64,000 nt of DNA, taken from positions 1 through 64,000 of the forward strand of contig LNEO01000249.1 of the NCBI GenBank assembly GCA_001465015.1, in the 5' to 3' direction. Under the pieces are notes generated by a model, which searched no databases, was not told where the DNA came from, and was given only the letters and a program-made list of their open reading frames with translations. Source of the DNA: Deltaproteobacteria bacterium Ga0077539 (GTDB lineage: Bacteria > Myxococcota_A > Polyangia > Polyangiales > Ga0077539). Made by a program: the position numbers and the translations under genes. Shown one piece after another: positions 51,701-60,636 of this stretch; the stretch's first letter is position 1; each line of letters begins with the position of its first letter.

Positions 51701-51806
51701 GACGCCGGCTCCCGGCTCGTTGGGACGCGGCGCACGCCTCGCGCTGCTCTTGATGGTTGCAGCCATGGCGATGCACCGCCGCGCGCTGCGCCCGCGGGCG
51801 CGCTGA
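48741..51806 (+). CDS. Large disintegrin-like repeat surface protein with MYXO-CTERM-like tag
   Basis: 1021 residues. A signal peptide (about 1-25, ending in ASAHP) precedes a beta-rich domain (about 26-450). Residues 483-770 hold nine 32-residue Cys-rich repeats of form VCRASAGVCDVAETCDGS, resembling disintegrin domains, followed by looser Cys repeats. A long Asp/Ala/Ser/Thr-rich spacer (about 855-980) ends in GGGCSCRTTP, a hydrophobic helix and RRALRPRAR, matching MYXO-CTERM. It should be a large exported surface protein, perhaps an adhesin. Confidence 0.87.
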   Translation: MRAFARWTSALALSVATLATTSASAHPITVDGSSSEWLAREAAQSNQGLIARGASGFGSYVWRDSAADTRTDLSSPETIADLTYVRVTSSSAGLSFHLTLNAANANTVSNPVQIQVAIDTDRVSGSGQNFLAGFADTQVPDSARWERLVQTQFTSGATARVWNDAFTVVNPSVTVGVQSTATATGVEMTVPWASLGLSGPPSTPLRFTFATFRELPGGNTVNLGDGSVPNALDVVSDYGTPRTSVGAALNTFTEFSSAGDQRVDYNVDLYFNQSTGDVYAPLLITRYISNASNDAAGGGEWIAVRNVTPASLPLTGFRLGDEETPDGAGEGIGALPAVSLAAGATFIAAESGANYLARFGERPDAEWNATDPMVPDLVAYTTWTSSSLSSLALANGGDELLVIDRSHTIVDVGVYGSAGYAGVVPMTAPAANAVALRNTTTFADTDDCSVDFTTTTSLCADDAACGLCGTCSLNTCTARAAGTTCRVSAGTCDVAETCDGTSIACPADGFALSTTSCRASAGSCDVAETCTGSSAACPADSFITGGTVCRAATGACDAAETCTGSSATCPTDQVAPMITVCRASAGACDTAETCDGITTACPADAKAMSATVCRSSGGACDVAETCDGTSDTCPADTLRPSTTVCRASTGVCDATETCDGSTAACPADRVAPSTTVCRSSAGVCDVAETCDGSTAMCPADRVAPTTTVCRAGAGVCDVAETCDGTSSACPADRVAPNTTVCRSSAGPCDVSESCDGVATACPANSFATVGTSCADSDRCNGDELCNGSGTCVAGSPVLCPPAPSACTLNTCNSSSGACVVSNAMMGASCSDGVFCNGEETCNGSGTCLSGTTPSDAGSVCDDGGSDAGDASDAETDSGVDTGASDAAADASTPDADDAADGADATDDAMVSDASADGASTEDAMSDGSIPTDTSVEDTNATDTGVAPIDVAVDGRDARAPDGASDVVIDGPGAERDPPSGGGCSCRTTPAPGSLGRGARLALLLMVAAMAMHRRALRPRAR
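50187..51050 (+). repeat. Nine 96-bp tandem repeats encoding disintegrin-like modules
   Basis: Nine consecutive 96-bp units, each encoding 32 residues with six Cys in a fixed pattern (T-x-C-R-x6-C-D-x4-C-x6-C-P). Units 6-8 are the most alike at DNA level, which suggests recent duplication or gene conversion; the outer units have drifted. Copy-number change would keep the frame. Confidence 0.88.
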
Positions 51807-52370
51807 CCAAACGACAGGCAGGCCCCCGGGCCCGGAGCGGAAGCGACAGGCGGGGGTCCAACACGATGCGGAGCTGATGGAGCCAGCGCGACTCGGCTCG
51901 CGATGGGTTCTCGACGTACGGCAGGCGCGCAGCGGGCAAACAAACTCCGCGCGCCACGACGGCAGCGGCGGCTTCGCTTCGTCGCGAACGTCTCTCAGCA
52001 GATGGCTCGGGGTGTGTCGTCCTTGCAGCCAACGGGTAGGCTGGAGCGGGTTGGGGAAGCGCCATCGGGCGACGCATCGCTGGCCACTCGCGCGAAGCCT
52101 CGTTGGTGGGAACATACAGCGCACGTCGGAGGAGCACCGCTCACCCGATGGCGACCCGCGCTCCCGTGCATACGGCGCTCTGGTGGGCCCGATGCTGCCG
52201 CGTCGCGCGCGCTGCTCGCAGCGCATCACGACGCGATCCCCCAGTCATTTTGCAGACGCTTCGTCGTGTGGCGCCGCGACGTCGCGGCCCCCTCGACCGT
52301 CACGGGTCACCCGACGCAGCGGCGCCTGACCCCCCACGGATGAGCGCTCGCGGATGCGCGAGCGCGGCGA
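51807..52370. other. 564-bp gap between convergent genes, no gene seen
   Basis: The gap between the repeat surface protein and the repeat lipoprotein holds only short frames with Arg/Pro/Ser-rich, non-protein-like translations on both strands. A GACAGGC pair and a GGCCCCC/GGGGGTCC arm pair at about 51815-51860 might form a terminator for the plus-strand gene. Nothing else is recognised; it is long for a gap between two 3' ends. Confidence 0.5.
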
Positions 52371-54701
52371 TCACATCGGCGTGAACGTGTGGCGAACGCC
52401 CTGCTCGATCGTGCGCAACGCCATGCCCGACGCCGTGTTGAACGAGACCTGGTTGCCCAGGTCACCAGCGATGTTCTCGATGCCGACCGTCGCTTCGCTA
52501 CCGGCGGCGACAGTGCCCGCCATGCCGGGCGTGATGCTGCAGTACGTGAAGTCGACGACGTTGGTCGTCTCGTGGAGGCGAACCTGGAAGGTCGCCCGCA
52601 TCGTGGAATGGTTGAAATGCGCCCAGTTGTTCCACTGAATGATGAAGCGGCGCGTCGTGCCGGTGCCGACGATCGAGGTCTGGATGTTGGACACCATCGG
52701 CACGGTGTTGAGGTCGTCCCAGAACGGCGCGATGAGTCCATTGGGCTGCGCCGCGTTGGGAAGCGCGACGTTGTTCTGTTCGGTGCTCGCAGCGCCGCCC
52801 ATCGCGGGGAAGAGCTGCACGTTGCCGTTGGTCGACGCCGCGAAGCGCGTCGCGTCCACGCCCCAATAACGCAGCGTAAACGGCAGCATCGCGATGGGGG
52901 AGATGCCGTCGTCCGGGTTGCTGACCGTCAGCGTCGTGGGCATCGCGGCGAGCGCCTCACACGTCTGCCCCGTGGTCGTCAATCGCATGTACGACGCGCT
53001 CGGCGCCGCGGTGTAACGCAGGGTAAACGACCCTGGCGCGGTCGCCGACGTGCTCGAGACCGAGATGATCACGGTGCGCGCCATCGCCGTCGTGTTGCGC
53101 ACGATGAGCGACGAGGTCGGCTGCGCCGGGGTCGTCGCCGTGCTGCTGACGCACGCCGCGGCGGTGCACGAGTCGAGCACGCGCATCGACACGTCCTGCG
53201 GCATTCCCATGCCCTGGCGGGTGAGCGCGACGTCGACGCCGCTCATGGCCGGAATCGAGATCGAGTAGAAGAGCTGTCCGCCTTCGCCGGGACGACACGC
53301 CGTCGACGGAGTCCCGCCGCCTGCGGTCGACGTCGTCGGAGTCGCCACTCCGACCGAGAGCGCCGTCGGCGTGGTGCAGTCCGAGTTGGGCGCGAGCATC
53401 GTCGCCGTCGGGTTGATCGTGAAGTTAGCGTCCGCGGTCTGCGACGTGCTCGCGACGGACACGATGAACGTGCGCGCTGTCGCCGAGGTGTTCGTGAGCG
53501 TGCGTACGACGGGCATCGCGCCTGTCGTGCGCGACTCGCCGAGGCACGTCGTGGCCGTGCAGTTGTCCAGCACGCGCACGGCGAGGTCCTGCGTTCCGAC
53601 GCGAGCGACCGAGAGGTCGATGCGCGTCCGCGCAGGGACGTTTACGCTGTAGAACACTTGTCCGCCGGTGCCGTCGTAGTTGCACGACCCCGCGCCCGCG
53701 AAGTTGTTCGCGACGTGGCCGTTGGTGCCGCCGTTGGCGGTCGAACCAGTCGTCATGGCCATCGTCGAGAGCGCGGTCGGCGTCGAGCACTCCGCGTTGG
53801 CTGCTGGCGTAAACGTCGACGCGTTGAGCGTGTAGTTGCCAGCGTTGAACCCGTCGATGAAGACCGAGTAAATGCCCGCCGGCACCACGCCGCGCGTGTA
53901 CGACTGAGTGCCGGTGCCCTTGTCGTCGTCGCAGAGAACCTCGGACATCAGCGAGCCGTCGGTGCACGTTCGGCGCAGCGAGATGGTCGTGTCGATCGTC
54001 GATCCGTTGGTCGTCAGGATGATGCCTGTACGCGCCGCAACGGTGAGCGGGAAGACCTGCTCGGACGTGTTGAACATGAACGTGGCGCACGAGATGCTCG
54101 TGTTCGTTCCGCCGGAGGCCGCGAGCGTTCCCATTCTGCTGACGGCCGGTGCGCCGGGTGCTGGGAGCGTGAGCGCAGCGCCTGGCATCGAGCACGCCGA
54201 CGGCAGCCCGGTGTCGGTGCGAACATCGACGCCCGTGTCGGTGCGAACGTCCACGCCCGTGTCGGTGCGAACGTCGACTCCTGTGTCCGTCACGACGCCG
54301 GTGTCGATGCCGGTGTCCGTCACGACGCCGCTGTCGATAACGACGCCGGTGTCGATGACGACGCCGGTGTCGATGACGACGCCCGTATCCGTGACGACGC
54401 CCGTATCCGGGGCGACTCCAGAGTCCATCGCGATGCCCGTGTCAGGGTCCACGCCGCTGTCCGTGGGCGTGGCCGCGTCGGGGTCGACGCCGGTATCGGG
54501 ATCGACGCCGGTGTCGGGATCGACGCCGGTGTCTGTGCTGACGCCAGTGTCCGTGCTCACGCCAGTGTCACGGACATCGCGCGGCGGGGTCATGTCGGTC
54601 ATGACGACGTCGCCGCCATCGCCAGTGGGCATCGGCCCGCCACAGGCGGCGATGAAGAGGCCGATCATCGGAAGCGATCGGCGGAGGGTACGGGTAGTCA
54701 A
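52371..54701 (-). CDS. Large lipoprotein with DTGV repeats and PPC-like domains
   Basis: 776 residues from TTG 54701, fixed by an AAGGAG site 6 bases upstream. The lipobox is FIAAC (Cys20). Residues 45-160 are a DTGV-rich linker, followed by three similar beta domains (about 175-560) with motifs such as GVVPAGIYSVFIDGF and VFYSVNVPARTRIDL, resembling PPC (bacterial pre-peptidase C-terminal) domains. The end (about 575-776) looks nidogen-like (LPFTLRYWG, APFWDDLN, IIQWNNW). A surface binding role is inferred. Confidence 0.83.
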   Translation of the reverse strand: MTTRTLRRSLPMIGLFIAACGGPMPTGDGGDVVMTDMTPPRDVRDTGVSTDTGVSTDTGVDPDTGVDPDTGVDPDAATPTDSGVDPDTGIAMDSGVAPDTGVVTDTGVVIDTGVVIDTGVVIDSGVVTDTGIDTGVVTDTGVDVRTDTGVDVRTDTGVDVRTDTGLPSACSMPGAALTLPAPGAPAVSRMGTLAASGGTNTSISCATFMFNTSEQVFPLTVAARTGIILTTNGSTIDTTISLRRTCTDGSLMSEVLCDDDKGTGTQSYTRGVVPAGIYSVFIDGFNAGNYTLNASTFTPAANAECSTPTALSTMAMTTGSTANGGTNGHVANNFAGAGSCNYDGTGGQVFYSVNVPARTRIDLSVARVGTQDLAVRVLDNCTATTCLGESRTTGAMPVVRTLTNTSATARTFIVSVASTSQTADANFTINPTATMLAPNSDCTTPTALSVGVATPTTSTAGGGTPSTACRPGEGGQLFYSISIPAMSGVDVALTRQGMGMPQDVSMRVLDSCTAAACVSSTATTPAQPTSSLIVRNTTAMARTVIISVSSTSATAPGSFTLRYTAAPSASYMRLTTTGQTCEALAAMPTTLTVSNPDDGISPIAMLPFTLRYWGVDATRFAASTNGNVQLFPAMGGAASTEQNNVALPNAAQPNGLIAPFWDDLNTVPMVSNIQTSIVGTGTTRRFIIQWNNWAHFNHSTMRATFQVRLHETTNVVDFTYCSITPGMAGTVAAGSEATVGIENIAGDLGNQVSFNTASGMALRTIEQGVRHTFTPM
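54222..54569 (-). repeat. Short tandem repeats encoding a DTGV linker
   Basis: A low-complexity block made of 18-, 21- and 24-bp units (DPDTGV, VVIDTGV, TDTGVDVR). The best run is three 24-bp units at 54211-54282, two of them differing by one or two bases. All units are multiples of three, so slippage would change linker length in frame. Confidence 0.85.
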
Positions 54702-54849
54702 TTCGAGCTCCTTGGTCTGCGGTTAAACGACAGCCAGCGCGATCCAACACGCTGGACGCCAAGCCGCGAGTCCATCACGAACTTCGCGTGGATTCAATGG
54801 TTCGAGTCGCATCCGACGCCCCCGAACCGCGTGGATTGCGTCGGCTCGA

Positions 54850-56268
54850 TCAACCCTCGCGACCGACCCACGTCCCGTGGAGCGAGTACGGGATCGAATG
54901 CGCGAACCACGCGCTGCCGATGGGGCCTCGAGTGAGATCTCGGCCGTCGTAGATCTGCACGCCCGAGACGTTGCGCGACGCGTCGTACGCGTTGGTCAGG
55001 ATCCAGCCGTCCCGCTCGTCCTGCGCCGACGGCTTGGCGACGAACGTCGGTTCGCCGACGAAGATGTCAGGCCCCGCGTCGCCGACGACCAACGAGCCGC
55101 TGTCGCAGTCGATCATCGCGATGTGTTCGCGGTCGTCTCGGGTGAGCAGCGCGTACAAGTAGCGATGTCGCGTGCCCTGTAGGCTGGGAGCGGTCGAGGG
55201 AAAGTCCACTGCCTCTCCACAGATCGTCTGGCGCGTCGCGCTCGACCGCCCGACGTCGAGCACGAATCGCTCGAGCGTCGCCGTCGACGCGAGCACCCAC
55301 GCTTCGCCGGACCGCGCGCGCTCGACGGTCATGACGTCGAAGGCGTCAGGGTTCTTGTAGGCGCAGAGGTCGACGACGATCGTCCCATCTTCGCGGTCGT
55401 AGGCGTTGCCGTAGTGAAAGTGAAAGAACGCCGGGACCTTGAACCGCGAAACGCGGTGTGGCGCGCGGCGCTCGACCACGATGATCTCCGTGCCTTCTTC
55501 GGGCGCCCACCGGCTCGACGCTGCCGCGGGTGACGTCCCGAGGATCGCGCCGCCGATGTCGAAGTGAATCGGATGCGCCATGAAGATCCAGCGCGTCTCG
55601 GTCTGCGCGAAATCATGGACGATCGTCATGTGATCGAGCGCGATCTGCGTGACGACAGACGCCGGTCCGACCGTCGGCAGCGCGTACACGATCAGCTCTG
55701 TTCGCAGCCCCATCGACAGGCCGATCGCGAACGTGCACCCGGTCGTCCGGTCGATTCGCACGTGCGCGTTGAGCCCGTCGCTCGCGACGCCGCCGAGGTC
55801 CGAGGGCCCGATCGTCTCGAGCGTGCTCGGATCGACCTCGATGGGCAGCCCGAGCTCGGTCAACGCAAACACGCGGCCCTGCCACGAGAGCACGTTGATG
55901 TTCGCGGTGTTCTTTGTGCGGGCTCCCACCCGCCGCCACCAAGAGGGGCCGAGCGTGAAGCCCGTCGAGTAGAGCGCGCGCTTTCGTTCTCTCTCTTCGC
56001 GAAGCTCAAGGCTCACCGTGACCCGAACTCCGCCGCGCGCGGTTCCGCTGTCGAACGCCACGTGGCTGAGCGCGCCGTCGCCGTCGAGCCAGTGCTGGTA
56101 CTTGTGTCCAAAGGACTCGAAGAGCGACGGCCCGTTGCGCACAAGCGTCCCTCGCAAGTCGTCAGGGATCGTGCCGCGAACCTCCATTGGCTCGAAGCCG
56201 TGCTCTCGGTCCAGCCCCAAAAAACCACGGCCCATTCGCCTTCGTGACTCTGGAATCACCACGTTCAT
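54850..56268 (-). CDS. Carotenoid oxygenase-family protein
   Basis: 472 residues from ATG 56268, chosen for its GAGGGAG ribosome site; an upstream ATG at 56295 lacks one. The four iron-binding His of the seven-bladed propeller family appear as His169 (LNAHVRID), His218 (TIVHDF), His283 or His285 (FFHFHYGNAYD) and His464 (YSLHGTW). Members cleave carotenoid or stilbenoid double bonds with O2. The substrate cannot be told; no carotenoid genes are adjacent. It precedes the repeat lipoprotein on the same strand by 148 bp. Confidence 0.87.
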   Translation of the reverse strand: MNVVIPESRRRMGRGFLGLDREHGFEPMEVRGTIPDDLRGTLVRNGPSLFESFGHKYQHWLDGDGALSHVAFDSGTARGGVRVTVSLELREERERKRALYSTGFTLGPSWWRRVGARTKNTANINVLSWQGRVFALTELGLPIEVDPSTLETIGPSDLGGVASDGLNAHVRIDRTTGCTFAIGLSMGLRTELIVYALPTVGPASVVTQIALDHMTIVHDFAQTETRWIFMAHPIHFDIGGAILGTSPAAASSRWAPEEGTEIIVVERRAPHRVSRFKVPAFFHFHYGNAYDREDGTIVVDLCAYKNPDAFDVMTVERARSGEAWVLASTATLERFVLDVGRSSATRQTICGEAVDFPSTAPSLQGTRHRYLYALLTRDDREHIAMIDCDSGSLVVGDAGPDIFVGEPTFVAKPSAQDERDGWILTNAYDASRNVSGVQIYDGRDLTRGPIGSAWFAHSIPYSLHGTWVGREG

Positions 56269-56346
56269 TTGCTCCCTCGCTCCGCGAGGCAGCATAGCGG
56301 AGAAGGGAGATCATTTCTCGGCGCGCAGGGGCGGTTCTCTTCGCAG

Positions 56347-57060
56347 TCAGCGCTTCGAGATCGGCGCCGCTTCTTGCGACAGTTCGGCGTCGAGCGCGAA
56401 CTCCTGCGGCTTGCCTTCGGGCAACGACAGGAGGGCGGTCGGGTCGTCCGCGACGAATCGCGAGCGGTACACCCGGACGATGATCGCCATGAACGCGGCT
56501 TGGAGCAGCACGGCCGTCGCGTAGATCGCGACCGTGCCAACGCTGACATCCGCGCGGGCGTGCTGATTCCACGCGACTGCGCCGAACGAGAGGAGCACGG
56601 CGTTGTGCATCACGGAGATAAGCAAGTTGCGCGCGCTCATCGAGAGCGCTGACTTTGCTTCGCCGCGCAGCAGCGCCGACGCCGTCCGAAACGTGTAGAT
56701 CGCCGAGATCGACCCCGGAATCCACGAGAGCGCGAGCACGAGCGTCCACCATGAGTCGGTGTGACTGTCGAACGCGGTCAAGAGCCCCAACAGCGCGAGA
56801 GGGGCGCTGGGCACCCACATCTGCCCCGCGAAATATCCGCTGAACGCCGCGAAGAACACGGGTAGCGGCAGCGGGCCACCCACCACGGCCCAGCGGCTCG
56901 CGCTCACCTCCGCCGAGCGAAATGCGCCCGCTCCCGCGACGGCGCGCTGCTCTTCTTGGCGATACCGTGCGAGCCACGCGTGTCGATTTCGCTCGAGCAC
57001 TCCGCCTGCGGCCAACACCGGAACCACCAGCAACAAGAGCAACGCCGCGAGTCCGACCAT
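56347..57060 (-). CDS. Multi-pass membrane protein of unknown function
   Basis: 237 residues with an N-terminal hydrophobic helix (VGLAALLLLLVVPVLAAGGV) and further membrane segments at about 58-80, 84-96, 104-122, 145-163 and 173-195. The C-terminal tail (about 200-237) is soluble and acidic. No family is recognised. It lies 53 bp downstream of the hybrid kinase on the same strand and may be co-transcribed with it. Confidence 0.7.
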   Translation of the reverse strand: MVGLAALLLLLVVPVLAAGGVLERNRHAWLARYRQEEQRAVAGAGAFRSAEVSASRWAVVGGPLPLPVFFAAFSGYFAGQMWVPSAPLALLGLLTAFDSHTDSWWTLVLALSWIPGSISAIYTFRTASALLRGEAKSALSMSARNLLISVMHNAVLLSFGAVAWNQHARADVSVGTVAIYATAVLLQAAFMAIIVRVYRSRFVADDPTALLSLPEGKPQEFALDAELSQEAAPISKR

Positions 57061-57113
57061 CGGGACACACGATAGCGTACGAAGCGCTCACTAACCGCCT
57101 GCTGACCGTCGCG

Positions 57114-59402
57114 TCACGAGCTCGTCGCTGGGTGCGACGTCGCCCGCCATCGCGCGAGGGCCGCGCGGTAGTCGACGAGCGCGGCTCGCGCCGCACGCAG
57201 CGGCAAATCGTGCGCGGGACCGTCTTGGGCCAGGTGGGACTCGCACTCGGCCGCGAGTCGGGCGAGCGCGACCGCTCCGCAGTGGGCCGAGCTGCCCTTG
57301 AGCGTGTGCGCCGCGCGACGGGCGGCCCTGCGACCAGAGGGTGACCCGTCGTCGTCCATCGCTTCGATGAGCTGCTGCGCGCTCTCGAGAAAGATCCGCA
57401 AGACCTCGCCGAACGACGCTTCGCTTCCGAGCTCGTTGCGAAGCGTCACGAGCGCCTCGGGATTGAGGGCGCTCTCCGTGGGCTGGGGTTCGAGCAGCGC
57501 CGCGGTCGGCGCGCGGGTGACGCGCCGGATGACCGCCGCGAGCGTCGCGAGGCGTACAGGCTTACAGAGATACTCGTCCATGCCAGCGGCGAGGCATCGC
57601 TCGCGGTCGCCCGGCAGAGCGCTCGCCGTCATCGCCACGAGCGCCACGTGTCGGTCTGCGCGCTCTTGCCGACGTACGGCGCGAGCGACCGCGAGGCCGT
57701 CGAGCGCGGGCATGTTCACGTCGAGCAGGCATAGGTCGTAGTCCGATTGCCTGAGCAGCCGCAGCGCCTCGGATCCGTCCTCCGCGAAGTCGCAGCGCAA
57801 CCCGAGCTGTTCGAGCTGTCGGGCGATGACGAAGCGACTCACGGGGTTGTCTTCGGCGACGAGGATACGCAGCGCCGCGATCTTCTCTGGTCGATCCCCG
57901 CTCGATGATGGCTCTGCGGTCGGACGTGGCTCGCGGATGCTCGAGAGCGCGTCTCTGAGGGCCGCGGGACCGACGGGCTTGGCGACGGACCGAGTCGCGT
58001 TGATGGACTCGAAGATCCGGCGAAGCGACTGCAGCTCGACGATCGGGACCGCGGTGGACAGCGTCGGCAGCGCGGCGCGATCGCCCTCGTCGACCAGGAT
58101 CGCGTCGAGGTCGGCGGCAAGCGGCTCGGCGACGCTCAGAACGACCGGAGTCGCCGCGAGCGTCGAGAGCGTCGTGACGAGCGCCTCGCGCAGCGCCGGC
58201 TGGCTCGCGAGCACACCGACGCGCATCCCGCCGAGCGTCGGGGCGATCGCGGCGCCCGCTCGATGGGAGCCGAGCGCGTCGACTTCGAAGGTAAACGTCG
58301 AGCCGCCGCCAGGGACGCCGTCGCTCTCGACGGAGATCGACCCTCCCATGCGTTCGACGAGAAGCCTGCAAATCGCCAGACCGAGGCCGGTGCCGCCGAC
58401 GCGACGCCGAGTCGAGGTGTCGACGCGTCGAAACGCGTCGAAGATCGCGCTCTGATGCTCGGGTGGGATTCCGATGCCCGTGTCTTCGATGCGAACCCGC
58501 AGGCGCACGGGCTCGCCGAGCGTCGGGGCTCTGCTCTTCGCCGGGCTCGCGCAGCAGAGCCGGATCGCGACGTGGCCGCGGTCCGTGAATTTCAGCGCGT
58601 TGCCGCCGAGGTTGAGCACGAGCTGCGCCAGCCGTTGACCGTCGACGATGACCCACGCAGGAACGTCAGGCTCGATCGTCCACAGCAGCTCGACGCCCGT
58701 CGCCTCGGCGCGCGGCGCGAGTACGGCCAGCGCCCGCGCGAAGAGCGGCTCGAGCTCGACCTCGGCCGGCTGCAGCGCCGCGCGTCCGCCCTCGAGACTC
58801 GAGAGGTCGAGCAGGTCGTTGATGAGGGTGAGCAGCACATCGCCGCTCTCTGCGATGGTGTGCACCATCGTGCGCTGCGCTTTGGAGAGCTCGGTGTCGA
58901 GGAGCAGCTCTGTGAGCGCGATCAACGCGTGGAGCGGCGTCCTCAGCTCGTGCGAGGTGTTGGCGAGGATCTCGGACTTGACCTGGTTCGAGCGCTCAGC
59001 AGCGTTCTTGGCGTCGACGAGGGCGAGCTCGGCGCGCTTTCTCGCGGTGATGTCTCGGTTGATGCCGAGCGCTCCGAGCGGGCTGCCGTCCGGCAACGAC
59101 ACAGGGATCACCAACGAGTCGATCCACGCGACGGCGCCGTCTCTCGTCCTGCGCTTGATCTCTGCGGTCCAGAAGCCCTTCTCCGCGATGCTCGCGAACA
59201 CCTCAGCGGTGATCTTGTCGACGTCCCCAGGGTCGTGCAGGACGCTGACGGGACGGCCGATCATCTCGTCTCGCGTGTAGCCGTAGAGGCGCTCCGCACC
59301 TTGGTTCCAATCGGTGATGACCCCGTTCATGTCGGTCACGACGACCGCGTCGAACAAATAGTCGAAGGCTCTTGCGCGATGGGCGAGGTGCTCAGGAGTC
59401 AT
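57114..59402 (-). CDS. Hybrid sensor histidine kinase (PAS-HisKA-HATPase-REC-REC-HPt)
   Basis: 762 residues. Domains in order: PAS (about 10-120), HisKA with His151 (NTSHELRTPLHAL), HATPase_c (about 250-375, N-box NLGGNALKF, G1 DTGIGIP, G2 GGTGLGL), a degenerate receiver-like region (about 393-490), a true receiver with Asp561 (LCLLDVNMPALDG) and Lys614, and a C-terminal HPt with His699 (AHTLKGSSAHC). This BarA-like layout supports a full internal phosphorelay. No transmembrane segment is seen, so it is soluble; the output regulator is not encoded nearby. Confidence 0.93.
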   Translation of the reverse strand: MTPEHLAHRARAFDYLFDAVVVTDMNGVITDWNQGAERLYGYTRDEMIGRPVSVLHDPGDVDKITAEVFASIAEKGFWTAEIKRRTRDGAVAWIDSLVIPVSLPDGSPLGALGINRDITARKRAELALVDAKNAAERSNQVKSEILANTSHELRTPLHALIALTELLLDTELSKAQRTMVHTIAESGDVLLTLINDLLDLSSLEGGRAALQPAEVELEPLFARALAVLAPRAEATGVELLWTIEPDVPAWVIVDGQRLAQLVLNLGGNALKFTDRGHVAIRLCCASPAKSRAPTLGEPVRLRVRIEDTGIGIPPEHQSAIFDAFRRVDTSTRRRVGGTGLGLAICRLLVERMGGSISVESDGVPGGGSTFTFEVDALGSHRAGAAIAPTLGGMRVGVLASQPALREALVTTLSTLAATPVVLSVAEPLAADLDAILVDEGDRAALPTLSTAVPIVELQSLRRIFESINATRSVAKPVGPAALRDALSSIREPRPTAEPSSSGDRPEKIAALRILVAEDNPVSRFVIARQLEQLGLRCDFAEDGSEALRLLRQSDYDLCLLDVNMPALDGLAVARAVRRQERADRHVALVAMTASALPGDRERCLAAGMDEYLCKPVRLATLAAVIRRVTRAPTAALLEPQPTESALNPEALVTLRNELGSEASFGEVLRIFLESAQQLIEAMDDDGSPSGRRAARRAAHTLKGSSAHCGAVALARLAAECESHLAQDGPAHDLPLRAARAALVDYRAALARWRATSHPATSS

Positions 59403-59511
59403 GGCTTCGCGACGTAATCCGAGAGTGGTCCGAAGGGGCTCGAAGCACGATCAGCGCTTCATCGTCGCTTCGAGGCCGCGCGTGCATCGCGCCGTCGAGA
59501 TACGAAGAGCG

Positions 59512-59525
59512 CATGATCGATCATG
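59512..59525. promoter_or_regulatory. 14-bp perfect palindrome in the divergent gap
   Basis: CATGATCGATCATG is a perfect palindrome in a relatively A/T-rich, GATC-dense stretch between the divergent hybrid kinase and the gene at 59591. It could be an operator. If translation starts at ATG 59513 instead, it would be coding. Confidence 0.35.
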
Positions 59526-59590
59526 GTTTCCTGATCATCGATCGTCGTCAAGGCGAGTCCGTTGCAGTAGGCTCGCGCTCGAATTTTCCA

Positions 59591-60607
59591 ATGGTCAAGC
59601 CGAAGAGCAAGCCCACACCGCCCAAGGGGCCCGCGTGGACCAAGGCCCAGCGCGCCGCGCTCCTCGGCGCGCGCAAACCCCACCCGTTCGACGCGCCGCC
59701 TCCGCCCACGACGCGGGCGGAGGGCTTTCAGGCCTTCCTTCGCGAGTTCGAGCGCCAGGAGAAAGAGCAAGGTCCGGTGCGCCTGGACTCGCCGACCGCC
59801 GAGGAGCTGTGGGCCCCGCTGCAGCGCTCCATCGACGGAAAGACCCCTCCCGACAAGCTCGATCCCGTGACCGAGATGCTCCGAGCCAAGGCCGTTCTGC
59901 CCGCGAGCTGGGACATCGAGTCCAACGAGGGGCTGCGCGGCTTGATCGCGTTTTGGATCGACACAGGCGGGGTCGAGTTTCTCTTCGAGCTCGCGCGGGA
60001 CCCTCGCGTGCTCGACATCGGCACCTATCTTCAGGGAAGCACCCGCGGACGATGGTTCGATGCGACCGATCGCGGCCAACACTCGCCCAACCAGAGACTC
60101 GGGGTGTTCGATTACAGCCCGCTGCGCACCGCGCTTCGACAGTATTTCTTCGCGCTGAGCGAGGAGGCGTTCGCCGCCCAGAGCCAGGCGTTCGCGCGGG
60201 CGCAGAAGGCATCCTTCGACCGCGCCCCCGACGATCGACGCGACGCGGGCCAAGAAGACTCGTTCGTCGCGTTCGTCCTGGGCAGGGACGGCTCGTACGC
60301 GCATCGGCTCATCGTTCCGGGACCCGACGGTCGAGTGCCATACCTCTCGAACGCCGGGCTGATGCTCGCCTCGGTGACCGATCTGGCGAAGGCCACCGCG
60401 CTCGTCGACTCGTTGGCCAGCATCCTCGCGATCGAAGGCGCAGCGTGCGCGCTGAACTTCGTCGAGACCTTCGGCGCCGCAGCTGCGCCGCTGCTCGAGA
60501 AGATCCTGGCCGCCAACGAGGGCCGCAAGCCCAAGCTCAAGCCGTACTACGTCGGACGCTTCAACGCCGCGATCAAGCTCGCGCGCACCGACACCACCGA
60601 CGCTTGA
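59591..60607 (+). CDS. Hypothetical protein, 338 residues
   Basis: Starts at ATG 59591 (MVKPKSKPTPPKG); ATG 59513 would add 26 residues. A basic Pro/Lys-rich N-terminus precedes a soluble helical protein with EEAFAAQSQAFARAQKASF and a C-terminal ALNFVETFGAAAAPLLEKIL. It has HEAT-like character, but no family is recognised. Two hairpin repeat units follow its stop. Confidence 0.65.
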   Translation: MVKPKSKPTPPKGPAWTKAQRAALLGARKPHPFDAPPPPTTRAEGFQAFLREFERQEKEQGPVRLDSPTAEELWAPLQRSIDGKTPPDKLDPVTEMLRAKAVLPASWDIESNEGLRGLIAFWIDTGGVEFLFELARDPRVLDIGTYLQGSTRGRWFDATDRGQHSPNQRLGVFDYSPLRTALRQYFFALSEEAFAAQSQAFARAQKASFDRAPDDRRDAGQEDSFVAFVLGRDGSYAHRLIVPGPDGRVPYLSNAGLMLASVTDLAKATALVDSLASILAIEGAACALNFVETFGAAAAPLLEKILAANEGRKPKLKPYYVGRFNAAIKLARTDTTDA

Positions 60608-60636
60608 GCGCCGGGCGATAGAGGCTCCGATTGATT

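Noticed and set aside
51903-52343. A 146-codon frame in the gap after the disintegrin-repeat protein
   Set aside because: Composition is Arg/Pro/Ser-rich with no motif and no ribosome site; overlapping frames on both strands are equally open.
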